The notes under the pieces: generated by a model
Told to the model about the DNA's origin: nothing
Databases searched by the model: none
Seen by the model: the letters and a program-made list of their open reading frames with translations, nothing else
From: Massospora cicadina
Lineage: Eukaryota > Entomophthoromycota > Entomophthoromycetes > Entomophthorales > Entomophthoraceae
Direction of reading: 5' to 3'
Assembly: GCA_022478985.1 (NCBI GenBank)
Contig: JAKSZP010009575.1
Span: forward strand, 25,763 to 89,762
DNA: 64,000 nt
Program-made: the position numbers and the translations under genes
Shown: piece by piece, positions 21,931 to 33,279 of the stretch
How the letters are laid out: every line of letters starts with the position of its first letter
How positions within the stretch are numbered: the stretch's first letter is position 1

Positions 21931-22450
21931 TGTTTTTAATACTGGAAATATAGTTAGTAACTACTATAAGGGCTACACAGGGTTAAGCCCACTGGGCAAC
22001 AATTGGAGGATATGGAGATCGTCAGTCTCAAAAATAAACTTAGTAATTGTAATAAGAACACAAAGAGATTGCTTTGGTGACCTCACATTACTAGTGTATT
22101 ATTTAAAACGAGCAGCCTTCTACTGCTGATTCTTTTTACCTACTATCCACTCTAGTTCTTCATATCAACTGACCCCCTGACTTCACTTCACATTCCGCTC
22201 ATATTTTCGTTGTTTCTGGTCTGTTTCAACCCTTCAGCTTAGTTACTCCCTATTCACTACAATTTTAGGGGGTTTACCTCATCATTGAGGCTCTGGCAGA
22301 ATTCACTCTTTACTGTCAAGGTCAACTTTCTCAGCATCAACCCATATCAATTTAGTAGATAATAATTACCTTGACCCAAGATTGACGGATAACCAATGAT
22401 ATGCCATTAATTACTTAGGCTTATTGTCCATTCATATAAATTTCCTGATA
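21931..22450 (-). repeat. Gypsy G 3' LTR
   Basis: A 520-bp LTR matching 28878-29399. Shared blocks include CACAGGGTTAAG, CTACTGCTGATTC, CTTCACTTCACATTC and TTCACTACAATTTTAGGGG. The sense strand before it (CAGTCAAGGGGCG near 22455-22470) is purine-rich, as expected of a polypurine tract. It is shorter than the A/B/C/E LTRs and lacks their U5 stem-loop. Confidence 0.8.
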
Positions 22451-22795
22451 TTACGCCCCTTGACTGGATGATAAGCTTCAGCACTGCGTCTATGAACATT
22501 ATTTCAATATTCTCTGAATCTTAACAACAACCAATGTCCTGAGCCCCTGCTTTAAATTCTTTAAATATGGTACAGTGCAGATGTGAGTGACCCAAAAAGA
22601 ATTTCACATCCCCAGTTCCCACTTCCCAGCTAAGAGGGAGTGGCAGAGGTAGACGCTGAGACCCACTTGGCTCAGGAGGAGCTCCTCCCTTAATTCATCA
22701 GCCATATGGCATCCTTGCATGCGCCCTATGGCGACTTAGTGGCACAGTTACACTGGGGTGGGGAGTGGAGCAGAGGACCTTCGTTTAACAATGTG

Positions 22796-23640
22796 TCACA
22801 CTAACTGGTGGACGGGTTTAGCCATCTGGTGATTCCCCCTATCGCAAGCCTCATCCTGCAGTATTAGCCATCTAGCAGATGTTATGCTTAGTGTGATGAG
22901 TGTTAGCCAGCTGGTCGAGGTCCTTACTCCACACTCCAACCAACTTTTGGTCACTAGGGATGAATTTTTAGAATAATCGCCTGAACCATATGCAATATGG
23001 GTTGGCACAGCATTTGCAGCTCTTAACGTCAACAACCTAGTCCAGTACCTCCACATACTTGCGCTCCTTGGGAACATGGTTTTCTTCTTTTACTCAGGCG
23101 AGTTAAGATTGGTGATGGAATGGCACCAGGTGGCTTTTGAGCGGGCCTGTCAAGCAGCATATTCAGTGGCTGCTCCTTTCCCGCATGCATATCCCAGCAT
23201 GGATGACTTCATGGTGTATTTACTGGTCTTGAAGCGATTTTTTCTCAAAAAGCTGGAACTCATCTCCTTATTCACAGTCCACTCCAACTTTAGGCCCTTT
23301 TTATCGTGTACTCCTTAATATCCTGAAACCATCAGCAGATGTGGTGTGGGCTTAGTTCTTGTGGGGGCAAGAGCGCATTTTCTTCAATCACCTGTTCAAG
23401 TTGTCACCTCCTCAACTTTTAAGCTGGGTACCCAGTGCTACATCCTATTCTTGTTCCGCTTCTACATCTTCTTCCCTGTCCACAGGCACGGCGTCCCCTG
23501 AGCTTAATCTGACCCACTTGCCACCAATACTGCAGCCTCCTCCCCCACCGCCAACCTGTGAAGGGTCCAGTGGGACTGAACCACCCATTAAGAGGCGGAA
23601 AAGGAAGAAACGTGGATCCCATCAGTAAAAACATAAGGCG
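22796..23640 (+). pseudogene. Antisense ORF in the 3' region of G, unknown function
   Basis: The plus strand, opposite to G transcription, holds a GC-richer coding-like stretch between integrase and 3' LTR. One frame is open at 23076-23318 (YSGELRLVMEWHQVAFERACQ), and readable sequence upstream of it (FAALNVNNLVQYLHILALLG) precedes it. A second open part (23359-23628) has a Ser/Pro-rich run and a basic end (IKRRKRKKRG), like a nuclear-localisation signal. I do not recognise the family. The minus ORFs at 22796-23077 and 23419-23649 look like shadows. It may be an accessory gene of the element or a captured host sequence. Confidence 0.45.
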
Positions 23641-23869
23641 CACCGTCAAAAGCAGAGGAAGCGAAGGGATTCTGAGACATCTTGACTAAAAGTATGTTAT
23701 GCTTTGGTTCCTAATAAATTCATTTTACTGAACAGTTCTCCCTCATAAATCATCATTTGTATCATAGTTATTATATTTATTATTTGTTTATTATTAGATA
23801 TCCTATTCATTCGTTCATTCATTTATTATTATTATATTTTTTTCATATCTATTATTGCTTATATGCCTT

Positions 23870-24850
23870 AAGGAACTTGGCGTTCACGTGGTTGATAACT
23901 TGTTCACTTTCTGGGTCCTTGATGGTGTAGGCATCCACACTAGTTTTCTTTATTATCTCAAAAGCTTGATCCATATACTAGCCAACTTATTCCGCCACCC
24001 AAACCCATGCTTGTCATTGAAGAGAATGTTCTCCCCTATCATGAACTGGGGGAGTCCAGTACGCTTTAATTTATCAGAATCATGATCTTTGATTTTTTAG
24101 CCAGTCTGGTTGAAAACGCTTCAGTCTGGAGCTTTATCAATGTAGATGTTAAAGTCGTCAAGTAGCATTGTGGATCTACTCCACCAGTTTCCTCTACACA
24201 GGAATAAAGTAACGCATGCAGGGCGGGATGTCTTTTTATAGCAACTGAAAAGGACTATTTTCAGTCGCAGAATGATAATTGATGTTGTAAGAGAAAACAG
24301 CAGTGGACAGGAGGGCACTCCAATCTGACAGTCTATCTGTTACCAGTTTCCTGATCATATTAAACTGCAACCCACTAACCCTATCGACCATTCCATTAGA
24401 CTCATGAAGGTATGGGGTTGTTAGAGCACCATGGATGTCCATTGTTTTGTTCAACTTGGGGAGAATGTGTGAGGTGAGTTTAGTTTTATTGTTAGTGAGA
24501 TGAACTGTGGACAGCCGTGCTGTTGGCTTATGCATACCATTATGAACTTGACAATTGTGACCGCCACCAAATCTCATATTGCTCTTGACTCCACCCAACT
24601 GGTTAAATGGTCTATGGCTACCAAGATATACTTGGAGCTATTTGTGCCTGTTGTTAAAGGGCCCACGATGTAAATAGAAGCCATGTGCCATGAAAACCGG
24701 GGCTTCACTAACCGATAGGATGTCTTCTGGCAGAATAGCTTTTATATTTGACATTGATGGCAACAAGAAATCAATTCCAGCACGTCGAAGTGCATGATCA
24801 TCTGATAGTAGAGGGGCTGCAAGAGCTCTAACATTATGCATACCCATTCA
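23870..24850 (-). pseudogene. Gypsy G integrase remnant
   Basis: Minus frames show an integrase core ending in TTPYLHESNGMVDRVSGLQ, followed by DRLSDWSALLSTAVFSYNINYHS (24236-24598). This corresponds to the last catalytic Glu region (HPQTNGMVERVNG type). The upstream segment 24638-24847 is the N-terminal and linker part. Further down, LPQFMIGENILFNDKHGFGWRNKLASIWI (about 23880-24060, one frame break) matches the C-terminal GPY/F-like chromatin or DNA contact region. Stops interrupt it. Confidence 0.72.
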
Positions 24851-25089
24851 TGGCCTACCGCCTTGTGTGCACTCAAGGTGATGTCTGGCTGAGCAGAGGA
24901 TTTTGGATAACTTAGCATATCATTACAATACGCTCGTATAACTCCCCATTTTTAGACCATATCAACCATCATTCCGTCTAGTGCCCAAATAACTTGAGTT
25001 GGTTCATATGCATATCTACCACTGACCATTTTTCATACAGCAAATTGACCAAATCCACCATTACCATGATCATTGGTAAATGAGATTAG

Positions 25090-25560
25090 CAGTCAGCATT
25101 TTGGTGCTTTGCGACAGGATGGTGAAATATTTAAAATTGTAGGCCTGAATCTTTAGATCCCATCTAGCAAGGCGCCCCTCTGGCTTATGAAGGTTCTGTA
25201 ACCAACGAAATTATGTGTTATCAGTCATGACCTTTAATTTTACTCTGTGAAGAAATACTTATAACTGCTTATATGCATAGATCATAGCTAAGCACTACTG
25301 CTCTGTCATGGTGTAATTCTCTTCATAGCAATTTAAGCTCCACCTAAATATGCACCAGGGTGCTCCGCACCATCATCATCCTTCTGGAAAAATACTGCCC
25401 CTATGGTGGAAAGAGAAGTGTCCGTTTACACAATATATTCCTTCTTGAAATAAAGTATTGTAAAACTGGCGTGCTATTCAATGTGATCCGTAAAACATTA
25501 AAAAGCGTTTTGACAACGTTCAGTACAGTTTAAGGTGGCTTTTTTTAATATTTCAAAGAT
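25090..25560 (-). pseudogene. Gypsy G RNase H remnant
   Basis: The minus translation contains TIGAVFFQKDDDGAEHPGAYL followed by remnants of the ITP...SSA block, then THNFVGYRTF and RGALLDGI. These are the gypsy RNase H landmarks in order. Multiple frame breaks make it clearly non-functional. Confidence 0.6.
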
Positions 25561-25599
25561 TAGATCCTCAATACAGCTGGAGTTAGGGATGAACCGCCG

Positions 25600-26300
25600 G
25601 TAGTAACTAACTTACCCAAAAACACCTGGATATCCCGCTTGTTACCTGGCCTGTCATTTTATGTTTAGCTTCTATCTTCGCCAGCTGAGGTATAAGCCTT
25701 TTGGAGTCTACCACAAACTTGAGATATTCTAATCGCTCTTTGAAAAAAGGACACTTTTTGAGGTTTGATTTTTATGTTAGCTTTAGCAAATCGACGGAAA
25801 ATTTATTCTAAGTGGTCTAGATGCTCTATGAACGTTTGCAAGAACACATAAATATCGTTAAGGCAGATTAGGACACATGCCATCGTCATGTCAGCTAAGA
25901 TAGTGTCCATAGCCCACTGGAACATAGCTGGGGAATTACACAACCCTTGAGGCATATGTGTGGACTGGAACAACCCTTTTGTTGTGATTATGGCGCATTT
26001 CTCCTGTTCCGCTGCAGGCAACTCAATTTTCCAGTATCCAAATATTAAGTCTATAGCAGAGAAAAAGTTGGCACCACCCAGCCTATCCAGAGAGTCATCA
26101 ATTCGCGGGATCAGATACAAATCTTTTTTTTGTGATGCTATTGAGATTCCAGTAGTTAATTAATGCCCAAATAGTGCCATCCTTCTTCTCAACAATAGCA
26201 CCAGCGACGCCCAGGACTCTTTGGCAGCTCTACCATCCCCTATCTGATTAATCTAGCTACCTCATCAGGTACAACTTCTTCCGCAGCTTTTGAGCACCAG
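25600..26300 (-). pseudogene. Gypsy G reverse transcriptase remnant
   Basis: The open frame 25803-26120 reads IPRIDDSLDRLGGANFFSAIDL, GYWKIELPAAEQEKCAIIT, FQSTHMPQGLCNSPAMFQ and LICLNDIYVF. These are RT blocks 3 to 5 of Ty3/gypsy. The catalytic YLDD is changed to CLND, so the enzyme would be inactive even without the frame breaks on either side. Confidence 0.82.
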
Positions 26301-26849
26301 ATAGGCCATGATTGAATGGGAGGGTGACTTCCGGTGTCCAGCCGATTCACAACTCTGCAGACACATCCAAAATTGTGGTTGTCAGATGCAAAAATGCCTC
26401 AGTATTTTTCAAACAGGTTCATCGCCCTATCTTTTTGTTCCTTCAACAGCTCAGTTAGGGCTTCACGCAGAACCATGGTCATTACGCTTATGAGGTTTTT
26501 ACAGTTAGACTGAGGTCCTCCCAAGAACCAAAATCATGGATACAGTAAATTTCATTAAAAGGAGTCAGGTATAGAAAAGCCACCACTTGGTGCCTTTGAA
26601 CCATTATAGGCTCCTCCTGTAGGTTTGCTAATAATACCTTCACTTCCACATGCCCCAGTAACGGTAGTCCAGGAGCCACATGGGTCCAAGCTACGATTGC
26701 TGTTAGGGATCCATATTTTCACCATATAGACCTTTGGGGATTTCTATTTTAAGCTCCATCCCTACTATGACCTGATGTTTAGGAGGTATACTTAAGGTGT
26801 TCGCAGCCCATAGCAGAATATCATATATACTCATAAATCTGGTTAGGAA

Positions 26850-27110
26850 GAGCTCTGGTCAACTGTTTCATCCACCAATAGTGAACAGAAATCATTCCAT
26901 TGCTATATGAAAGATTAATTTGACTGGAACGAATGGGGTCTTTTGGGACTCCGCTGAAGGTAAATAGATGAGGATCCATTGCTTCAAAATCTTGAAGGTT
27001 TCCTCTGCCATATTGACCACTGCCTCAAATCGCCGCATGAATACAGCCCCAATCAGCAAGTCATAATTATTATTAGGCAAACCACAGCTGGAGAGGATCC
27101 GTTGACTGAC
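26850..27110 (-). pseudogene. Gypsy G protease region remnant
   Basis: Minus frame 26892-27080 starts MPNNNYDLLIGAVFMRRFEAVVNMAEETFKI. The YDLLIG...F..RF pattern is the C-terminal half of the gypsy aspartic protease. The DTGS half should lie just upstream near 27240-27260, where a GAPS-like remnant is readable. Confidence 0.62.
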
Positions 27111-27769
27111 CCAAACCTCAGAAGCAACGCACTGTATGCACCCTCAAAAACAGTGCTTTCTGTCCATCAGTCCCATACACTACTTAATGTTTCACATCAG
27201 GTTTCAATGGGAGCTTAGCCACTAGTTTGGCGGATAGTATATTGATGGGGCGCCAGTATCTATAATTGCTCAAACTTTGGTATTTTATATGAAATATTAT
27301 AGTATGTATGCTGCAAATAAGAAGAACCGTTAGTGTTTATCACATGCACATACAAGGGCTTTTTGTTAGCAAGAAAAGTAATAATACCAGTGCTGACATG
27401 AGCTTACTCCCAAACGATTTTCTCTACTGGCATTGCAACATTCACAACCTCTAATGCAGCAACATCCGTGGAGGGTCTTAATCACTCAAAACATTATGCT
27501 CAAGGATTTTACAGGCATATGGTTTTTGTACATCTTGTTGAAACTCCAAGTCTTTATTCTACCTGTCTCCCTTTAGGGGGAGTCAGATGCATTGCTGAGA
27601 GATTGTTGTATACTAAATCGTTGGGGTGAGTACTGGGCCAGACACAAAGGACTTATTAGAATTACCATGGATGGATAAATTTGGTTCATCAGAGGTAGAG
27701 CTTCCCATCTCTACTCTGCTCAAACTTTTCCCTGCTCAGTCAGGGCTGGTGGTACTGCATAATCATGCA

Positions 27770-28640
27770 GGTTGTTAGGGCAGTTAGCTGCATAATGACC
27801 TCTTTGGCCGCAAGAGAAGCAGGCGTTTGTATATGGCTCATATCTCTGTGTAACTATAAAAACCCAGGTCAAAAAATAACTGAAGGATTGTATTCAACTG
27901 AAGATGAGCTGGGTGACCATAAGAAGATGTAAAGGACTCACTGAAGGGTTGAGTGACTGAGTATTATCCAACGGATTATAGCTGAATTTTTGTATCCATT
28001 TTCTGAAGAGGATTTGGTAACAGGTGTAGGGGCTTTTTGTTCCGCATTGGGAGCACTAAAAGTGGCGGATAAATGTCGTAATAGTTGATGATTTATTGAT
28101 ATATTGCCACTTCGGCATAAAGAACATGGGCCATAGAATTATACTGCTCCTAATATGAATTAACAGCCACCATCATTGCGATGCCCACATCCTTGTTGGT
28201 CAAAATATCTGCTACCACTAGCACGTAAGCCTCAGAAGTGAATTGCTCCGCAAACTCCACTAAAGAGAATTCCATTGAAATTTTATTGTTGGAAAATTTG
28301 CTTTGCGCTGCACCATCTTTGCCACACCCCCAAACAGACAAAGCACGATTTCCTTAACCTCCTTATATACTACGGTGCTATTCTTAAGGTAACGTATAGC
28401 TTGGTATGCACTCTCAACATCCAGAGAAGACAAAAACAGTTTAGCTTTACGCTGATATGAAGCCCCAACCACTTCAAACTCAAACTGATTAAAAAATCCA
28501 TGTATGTTTCCATCGCTGTTAAATGGGGGCAGCTTATCAATACAGACCTCGCCCTCTCTAGTAACACTATTCAATTTACGCTCTGCACGGTGTAGCCACT
28601 CTGTAGTGTCATCCAAGCGGTTGACAAGTTGAATGGTTTA
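27770..28640 (-). pseudogene. Gypsy G gag with CCHC knuckle
   Basis: The frame 28260-28616 (MDDTTEWLHRAERKLNSV, then PPFNSDGNIHGFFNQFEFE) is the gag capsid region. Its overlap frames preserve FSLVEFAEQFTSEAYVLV. The nucleocapsid motif CFSCGQRGHYAANC is intact in a minus frame at about 27775-27830. Gag coats and packages the element RNA. Frameshifts lie between capsid and knuckle. Confidence 0.75.
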
Positions 28641-28877
28641 AAACCAAGCAGGTGCATTTGGTTGAAGGCCTTATAAGCTGATCCATTATACCTTAACTTT
28701 TTGAAAAAGCGTTTTATGAGTCTGGAGTATTTTATCCAAGACAAATTTTAATTCCGCATATTGGGATAACTCAACAACCTGGGGTAGTACCCTGTCAAGT
28801 TGAGCCTGTTGCACCATTTCTTTGTGAATATGGAGCTTTTATTGTGTTTATCAATGGGCCCCCTGTAGTGAGCACAA

Positions 28878-29399
28878 CCCCTATAAAAGTAGCGATATAG
28901 TTAGTACTTCCATAAGAATTGCACAGGGTTAAGACCACTGAGCAACAGACGGATGATATGAAGATCGTCAATCTCCAAATAAACTTGGTAGATGTAATAA
29001 GAACACAAAATTATTGCTTCAGAAAACCAACTTTATTTAATGTATTATATATAATGAGCAGCCGTCTACTGCTGATTCCTCTTTTTTACCTAATATCCAC
29101 TTTCGTTCTTCTAATTAAATGATCCCCTTACTTCACTTCACATTCTGCTCATATCTTCATTGTTTCTGTTCAGATTCAATTCTTCTGCTTAGTTACTAAC
29201 TATTCACTACAATTTTAGGGGCTTTACCTTATCATTGAGGCTCTGGTGGAATTCACTCTAATTTTCCAGTTTAACTTGTTCATCATCAATTCATATTGAT
29301 ATAATAAATTATAATTACTTTGACACAATCTTGATGAGTATATATTGATTCTCCATTAATTAATTAGACCTATCATCAATTCATATTAATTTACCTACA
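28878..29399 (-). repeat. Gypsy G 5' LTR
   Basis: A 522-bp partner of 21931-22450. On the sense strand it begins TGTAGGTAAATTAATATG at 29399 and is followed after 28878 by TTGTGCTCACTACAGGG, the primer-binding site. Confidence 0.8.
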
Positions 29400-29602
29400 G
29401 ATGCACTGTCTGAAAAGCTATAGTTGACTTATAACTCTTTTATAAAAAATATCAGAAGCATACTATAGTCTTTAAAAACAGTCTAATTTAGATACTTGAC
29501 TTTATCATAAGCCCTTAAACTATTTTTATTTAAATTATGCTAGTTTTAGATATACAAACTGCCTTTGCAATTATAAAAAGGACATAAAGTGAATGACATA
29601 TT
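29400..29602. other. Short AT-rich spacer
   Basis: About 200 bp with no recognisable element. It is the left flank of solo LTR K and carries its ATATT target copy at 29598-29602. Confidence 0.5.
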
Positions 29603-30620
29603 TGTTGTGAAATTGATCGTGGGCTCCACTAGTGTGCCTGGCCAACCAGTATGAAGACTGGTTGGCCCTTTGCTGTTTCGCCTTCATAGGCATACCAACC
29701 CCATTAGATTCTGCGTCCAACCCACCAACGCAGCAGACCAACAACTTCACCTTAGCCCTAAGGCCTGTGGTGTGCCTTGGCGAGTCCTGCCCTCATCCTG
29801 GGCGGCCTAAACACTCCTACGCTGCCCCACCATCCCAACCCTTTGCCAACCCATCTAGGCATGCCACAGCGAGTCCTACCCCATCCTGAGTGGCATTGCA
29901 CTCCCACGCTGCACCCTGCAGGGTTGACAGCCAGCTGCGCCATCATTGGTGGTCATTTGGCTAGGTTCCCGCCTGTTCCTCCTAGGGATTGGTATTGGAG
30001 CTGGCATGTTGGCCACTTCAGGTGCATCACCTCGAACCAACGTCAGGGATCTCCATCCCTTTTTATTATAACATAGCAGAAAAACTACTAGCAATTAAAA
30101 TAAGAAAAAGCGAAAAGAGGTGTTTATTTGGAGGGAATGAACGATTATATATACTCTTGGCTACTTCACCTATTAAACCCTTTGCCAATCCAAGATGGCA
30201 CTTTCTGTAAATCTCATTCATTCCTGGTTTCAATTCCCTCCCAATCTTCTTGTCTTGTTCACGAAAATTAGATTAATTTGACCCATCCTCAGCATGAGTC
30301 ACCAGTCAATCATATATAAATTCATTAAATTAATAAAACATCAAGCATCCTTGGCATGAGTCAGCGGTGCTCTAAATTTAGCAGCAGAACCATTCTTAAA
30401 AGATGGTAATGGATTCATCAGCTTTCCATCAGAAACTCCTACAATTGCCCTCAAATTGGAATTTTGGCAGCAAATGCAGATTCCGGTGAACCTAAACTTG
30501 AATTAATAATATAACGTTAAACAGTATCAAATTAGGCGATTAGCTGGCAATTACATCTGAATAACTGACACCCCTAATTTGAAAACTATTGGGATGATCC
30601 ATCTGGTTAATTTCTTAACA
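29603..30620 (-). repeat. Solo LTR K with perfect 5-bp duplication
   Basis: The 1,018-bp element begins TGTTGTGAAATTG on the + strand and ends TTTCTTAACA. It is flanked on both sides by ATATT (29598-29602, 30621-30625), and no internal sequence is present. It carries the U5 stem-loop at 29640-29667 and a GC-rich block (29690-30060) containing an imperfect 89-bp duplication (GCGAGTCCT at about 29779 and 29868). The only other copy of this LTR type I see is itself, so its parent element is elsewhere. Confidence 0.85.
29640..29667 (-). other. U5 stem-loop (K copy), perfect 11-bp GC-rich stem
   Basis: Stem GGCCAACCAGT, loop ATGAAG and stem ACTGGTTGGCC. The stem sequence is quite unlike the AT-rich stems in the other LTRs, yet base-pairing and loop are kept. 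Confidence 0.7.
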
Positions 30621-30695
30621 ATATTAATCCAAACTAAATTAAACTTGGAACTACTCCTTCAGATGTTTTTCATTAATGAGTAGAGCCAGATTGGT

Positions 30696-30742
30696 ACATC
30701 GATGAATCCCCCCTCAGGTTGGGACCATTTAGTATAAAAAAA
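30696..30742 (+). mobile_element. Mini-retroposon copy 2 (47 nt)
   Basis: A 47-nt insert with CCCCCCTCAG, core GTTGGGACCATTTAGTA and a run of A. It is flanked by the exact 17-mer AGTAGAGCCAGATTGGT at 30679-30695 and 30743-30759. It is the longest of the three copies at the 5' end (extra ACATCGATGAAT). Confidence 0.82.
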
Positions 30743-30759
30743 AGTAGAGCCAGATTGGT

Positions 30760-32497
30760 GATGCCACCAATAACTAGATTTCCCCATACATTTTAGTTAC
30801 ATTTTGTCAACTATCTGAATGTCATTGCTTTTATGCAACTTAGGTCCAGTATTTCATGATGTGCTGTACCTTAAGGTAATTTCTAATATTTAAATACCAA
30901 TAACCAGGTTGAGTACAAGAGCCATAAAAACCTGTTCACAAAAAATCTCCTCTATGGTCCCTATCATGTTAAAGTATTATAAAAGCATATCTAAGAACTA
31001 AAGTTTTGGATGCTATAGCTACTAATTTTCATTACAACATTTTTCAATGTCAGGTAACTTGGATGCAGGCTTATTGCTATGCTATATTCTATTCATATCA
31101 TCAACCAAGCATGCATTTTTTATAAAAACTTTCTGTCAAATACACTGCACTCCATCCATTCTAGAAGAACACTAAAAATCTGTACTACTCCTTCTTTTGA
31201 TAACAACAAAAGTATCTGACTGAAATATTGTTTGCTCTTACCTCTGTTGTTACCTAGCGTGTTCCACAGGATGACCATGCCATTTTTCAATGTAAAAGAA
31301 TAAAATTGGAAATATAATGAAGGATAAGTTTATTCTCATTATAAACTGATTGGCTTCCGCCAAGAATTATTCTGAATATTAAGCTTTAAGTGGCAATAAT
31401 CATGTTGATCATCTTGCCAACCTTCCAATTCAGAAATTCAAGCACATACTATCAACTTTAATAAGAGGTCTAAAGCTTTATCCAAATATCATGAAAACCT
31501 TTAAGTACTACTCCTCACACCATTTTTTAGGTAAACTTATAAGAAAATTATACAAAAGACTTTAAGCTGCCATCTTTGTCTCACAAAAAAAGTTCTAAAT
31601 TTAAGAATTTTAAAAATGGTAAATCATCTGCCTATCTACTGATCACAACCTGTACTACTCAGCGTAAAAGAACAACCTATTGATTATAAAGTTGTTTGAT
31701 ATGTTAAGTATGACATTTATCATATAGTCTAGTGATACCTTTATTAGAAATCCATATATCAGAGATGATGGAAGTATATAAGCATTTGACTACCATGAGA
31801 GAATTGACTCCTAAACGTGAGAATGGGATTAAAGAAGCCAAATAAAGTATGATTTATAGGAACTTATAGTTGGTAAGACTTAACTCATTAATAGAAAATC
31901 TCATTGTGTTAATTTGAGTCTAATATACCCCAAGATGTAATCCTGTCTAATTGAGATATAAATCATCGAAATGTTAGGTGACCATTACACTAGGTGAAAC
32001 ATGAGGCAGTAAATTAGAATGAAAACAAAAAAGGGTAAGAAGTAAAATCTGCTTAACAATTAACCTAATTCATATTAAGTCTCTCCTGATTTGATATTCA
32101 AAAAACCTTTTAATCTATCAAAATACGCTACAAAGTCATTGTACAACCTGGATGTATTGCTTGATCAAGAGCATCCCTTATAAATTTCCACATCTATTAA
32201 TTTTATTAATCCTTTTCCTTATGAGGCTTATATTGTAATATGTAACAGATAAAAACTTCTATTCTATTATGAATATAGTTACGTTGTTAATTATATAACA
32301 CTTTTTTAATACTTGACTTCAATATGTCCCTTTTTACTGTCATTAACATATGATGATACATTATTTATGGGACCAAAGCATGACTTAGCACCCTCAAAAA
32401 TTAATAATATACTTGTTGTGAGTCTTAGTCTGCTTCAATTAATGGCTGTCAGGCTTTATGGGCATAGCACTAATGAACCACCAAAATGGAAGCCCAA
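30760..32497. other. AT-rich spacer, possible unique sequence
   Basis: About 1.7 kb without LTR, knuckle or pol motifs. An 86-codon ORF (32313-32573) overlaps the H LTR and has no family resemblance. This is the largest stretch that might be original host sequence, but I find no gene in it. Confidence 0.45.
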
Positions 32498-33235
32498 TGT
32501 AGGAATCCAGCTTGGAGGTGCTCGCTGGTGTTTATGCCACTGGACCCCACAAAATTTTCAATTAACTAAATAAACTTCACGAATAAAAACTAAGGTTCAA
32601 TCATTTTTATTAGTAGAGCGGGGGGTTAAAACAAAAAGCAATCCCTTCCTGACTTCCAATAACTAGTATCTATATTATTTTCGAATGTTGGAGGAATTTG
32701 GGGATAGGTTTGGAATAGCTTTAGTGCTTTCCAATTTAGGTAATATGTGTGGTGATCCTATCAGATCGTTGGGAAAGTTAGTTAATTTTAGTACAATGGG
32801 CGTTGGGGTTTTGAAGAAGTTTATAAATGCAGCAAGGTTTTGATATACTATAACCAATCACCATTCAGGAAATTTTCTCACCTTGGGGCCTGCCGCCACA
32901 CCTATAAAGGGGGTGGCCCCCACACAGGTGTGGTGAAGGACTTGGTGCTGGCCGGGGGAGTACCTTCCGCTGGTTTCCCCAAAGTCCATTGTGAAATCAG
33001 CAAAATCTGATTGTTGTATTATACTGAAAGTGCCCATGCAGGTTTTGAACTGGTGTTACCCCAGTTTACGGGGTTCCACTGAGAATTGGCCAGGGTCTTT
33101 TGGCCATTCTTGTCACTATTTTCATTAAATTTGCTCTTAATGGCATTTGGGAATCACAAATGGCCGACATTTCCCTTTTTCAGCGCAACTCCTAATACAT
33201 TATTATTTTTGAGCTGCAAAGGTAAATGTCTGACA
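32498..33235 (-). repeat. Gypsy H 3' LTR
   Basis: A 738-bp LTR paired with 38021-38772. The sense-strand start is TGTCAGACATTTACC and the end ...GATTCCTACA. The preceding sense tract TTGAGGGGGTGG (33236-33247) is the polypurine tract. It contains a GC-rich CCACACC...GGGGGTGGC segment next to a TATAAAG box near 32900. Confidence 0.85.
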
Positions 33236-33279
33236 CCACCCCCTCAAGAATGTTGGGGGGTGAGTAGGGCTGGAGGAAA

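Larger units (their letters stand above)
21931..29399 (-). mobile_element. Ty3/gypsy element G
   Basis: A 7.47-kb element on the minus strand with LTRs of about 520 bp. The order is 5' LTR (28878-29399), primer site TTGTGCTCACTACAGGG, gag with CCHC, protease, RT, RNase H, integrase, a 1.4-kb 3' region with an antisense ORF, and 3' LTR. Flanking 5-mers (GGTGA and GATGC) do not form a clear duplication. The pol frames are broken. Confidence 0.82.

Noticed and set aside
23359..23649. Minus ORF of 76 codons opposite the antisense ORF of G
   Set aside because: It is G/R-rich complement of the Ser/Pro-rich plus frame and has no motif.
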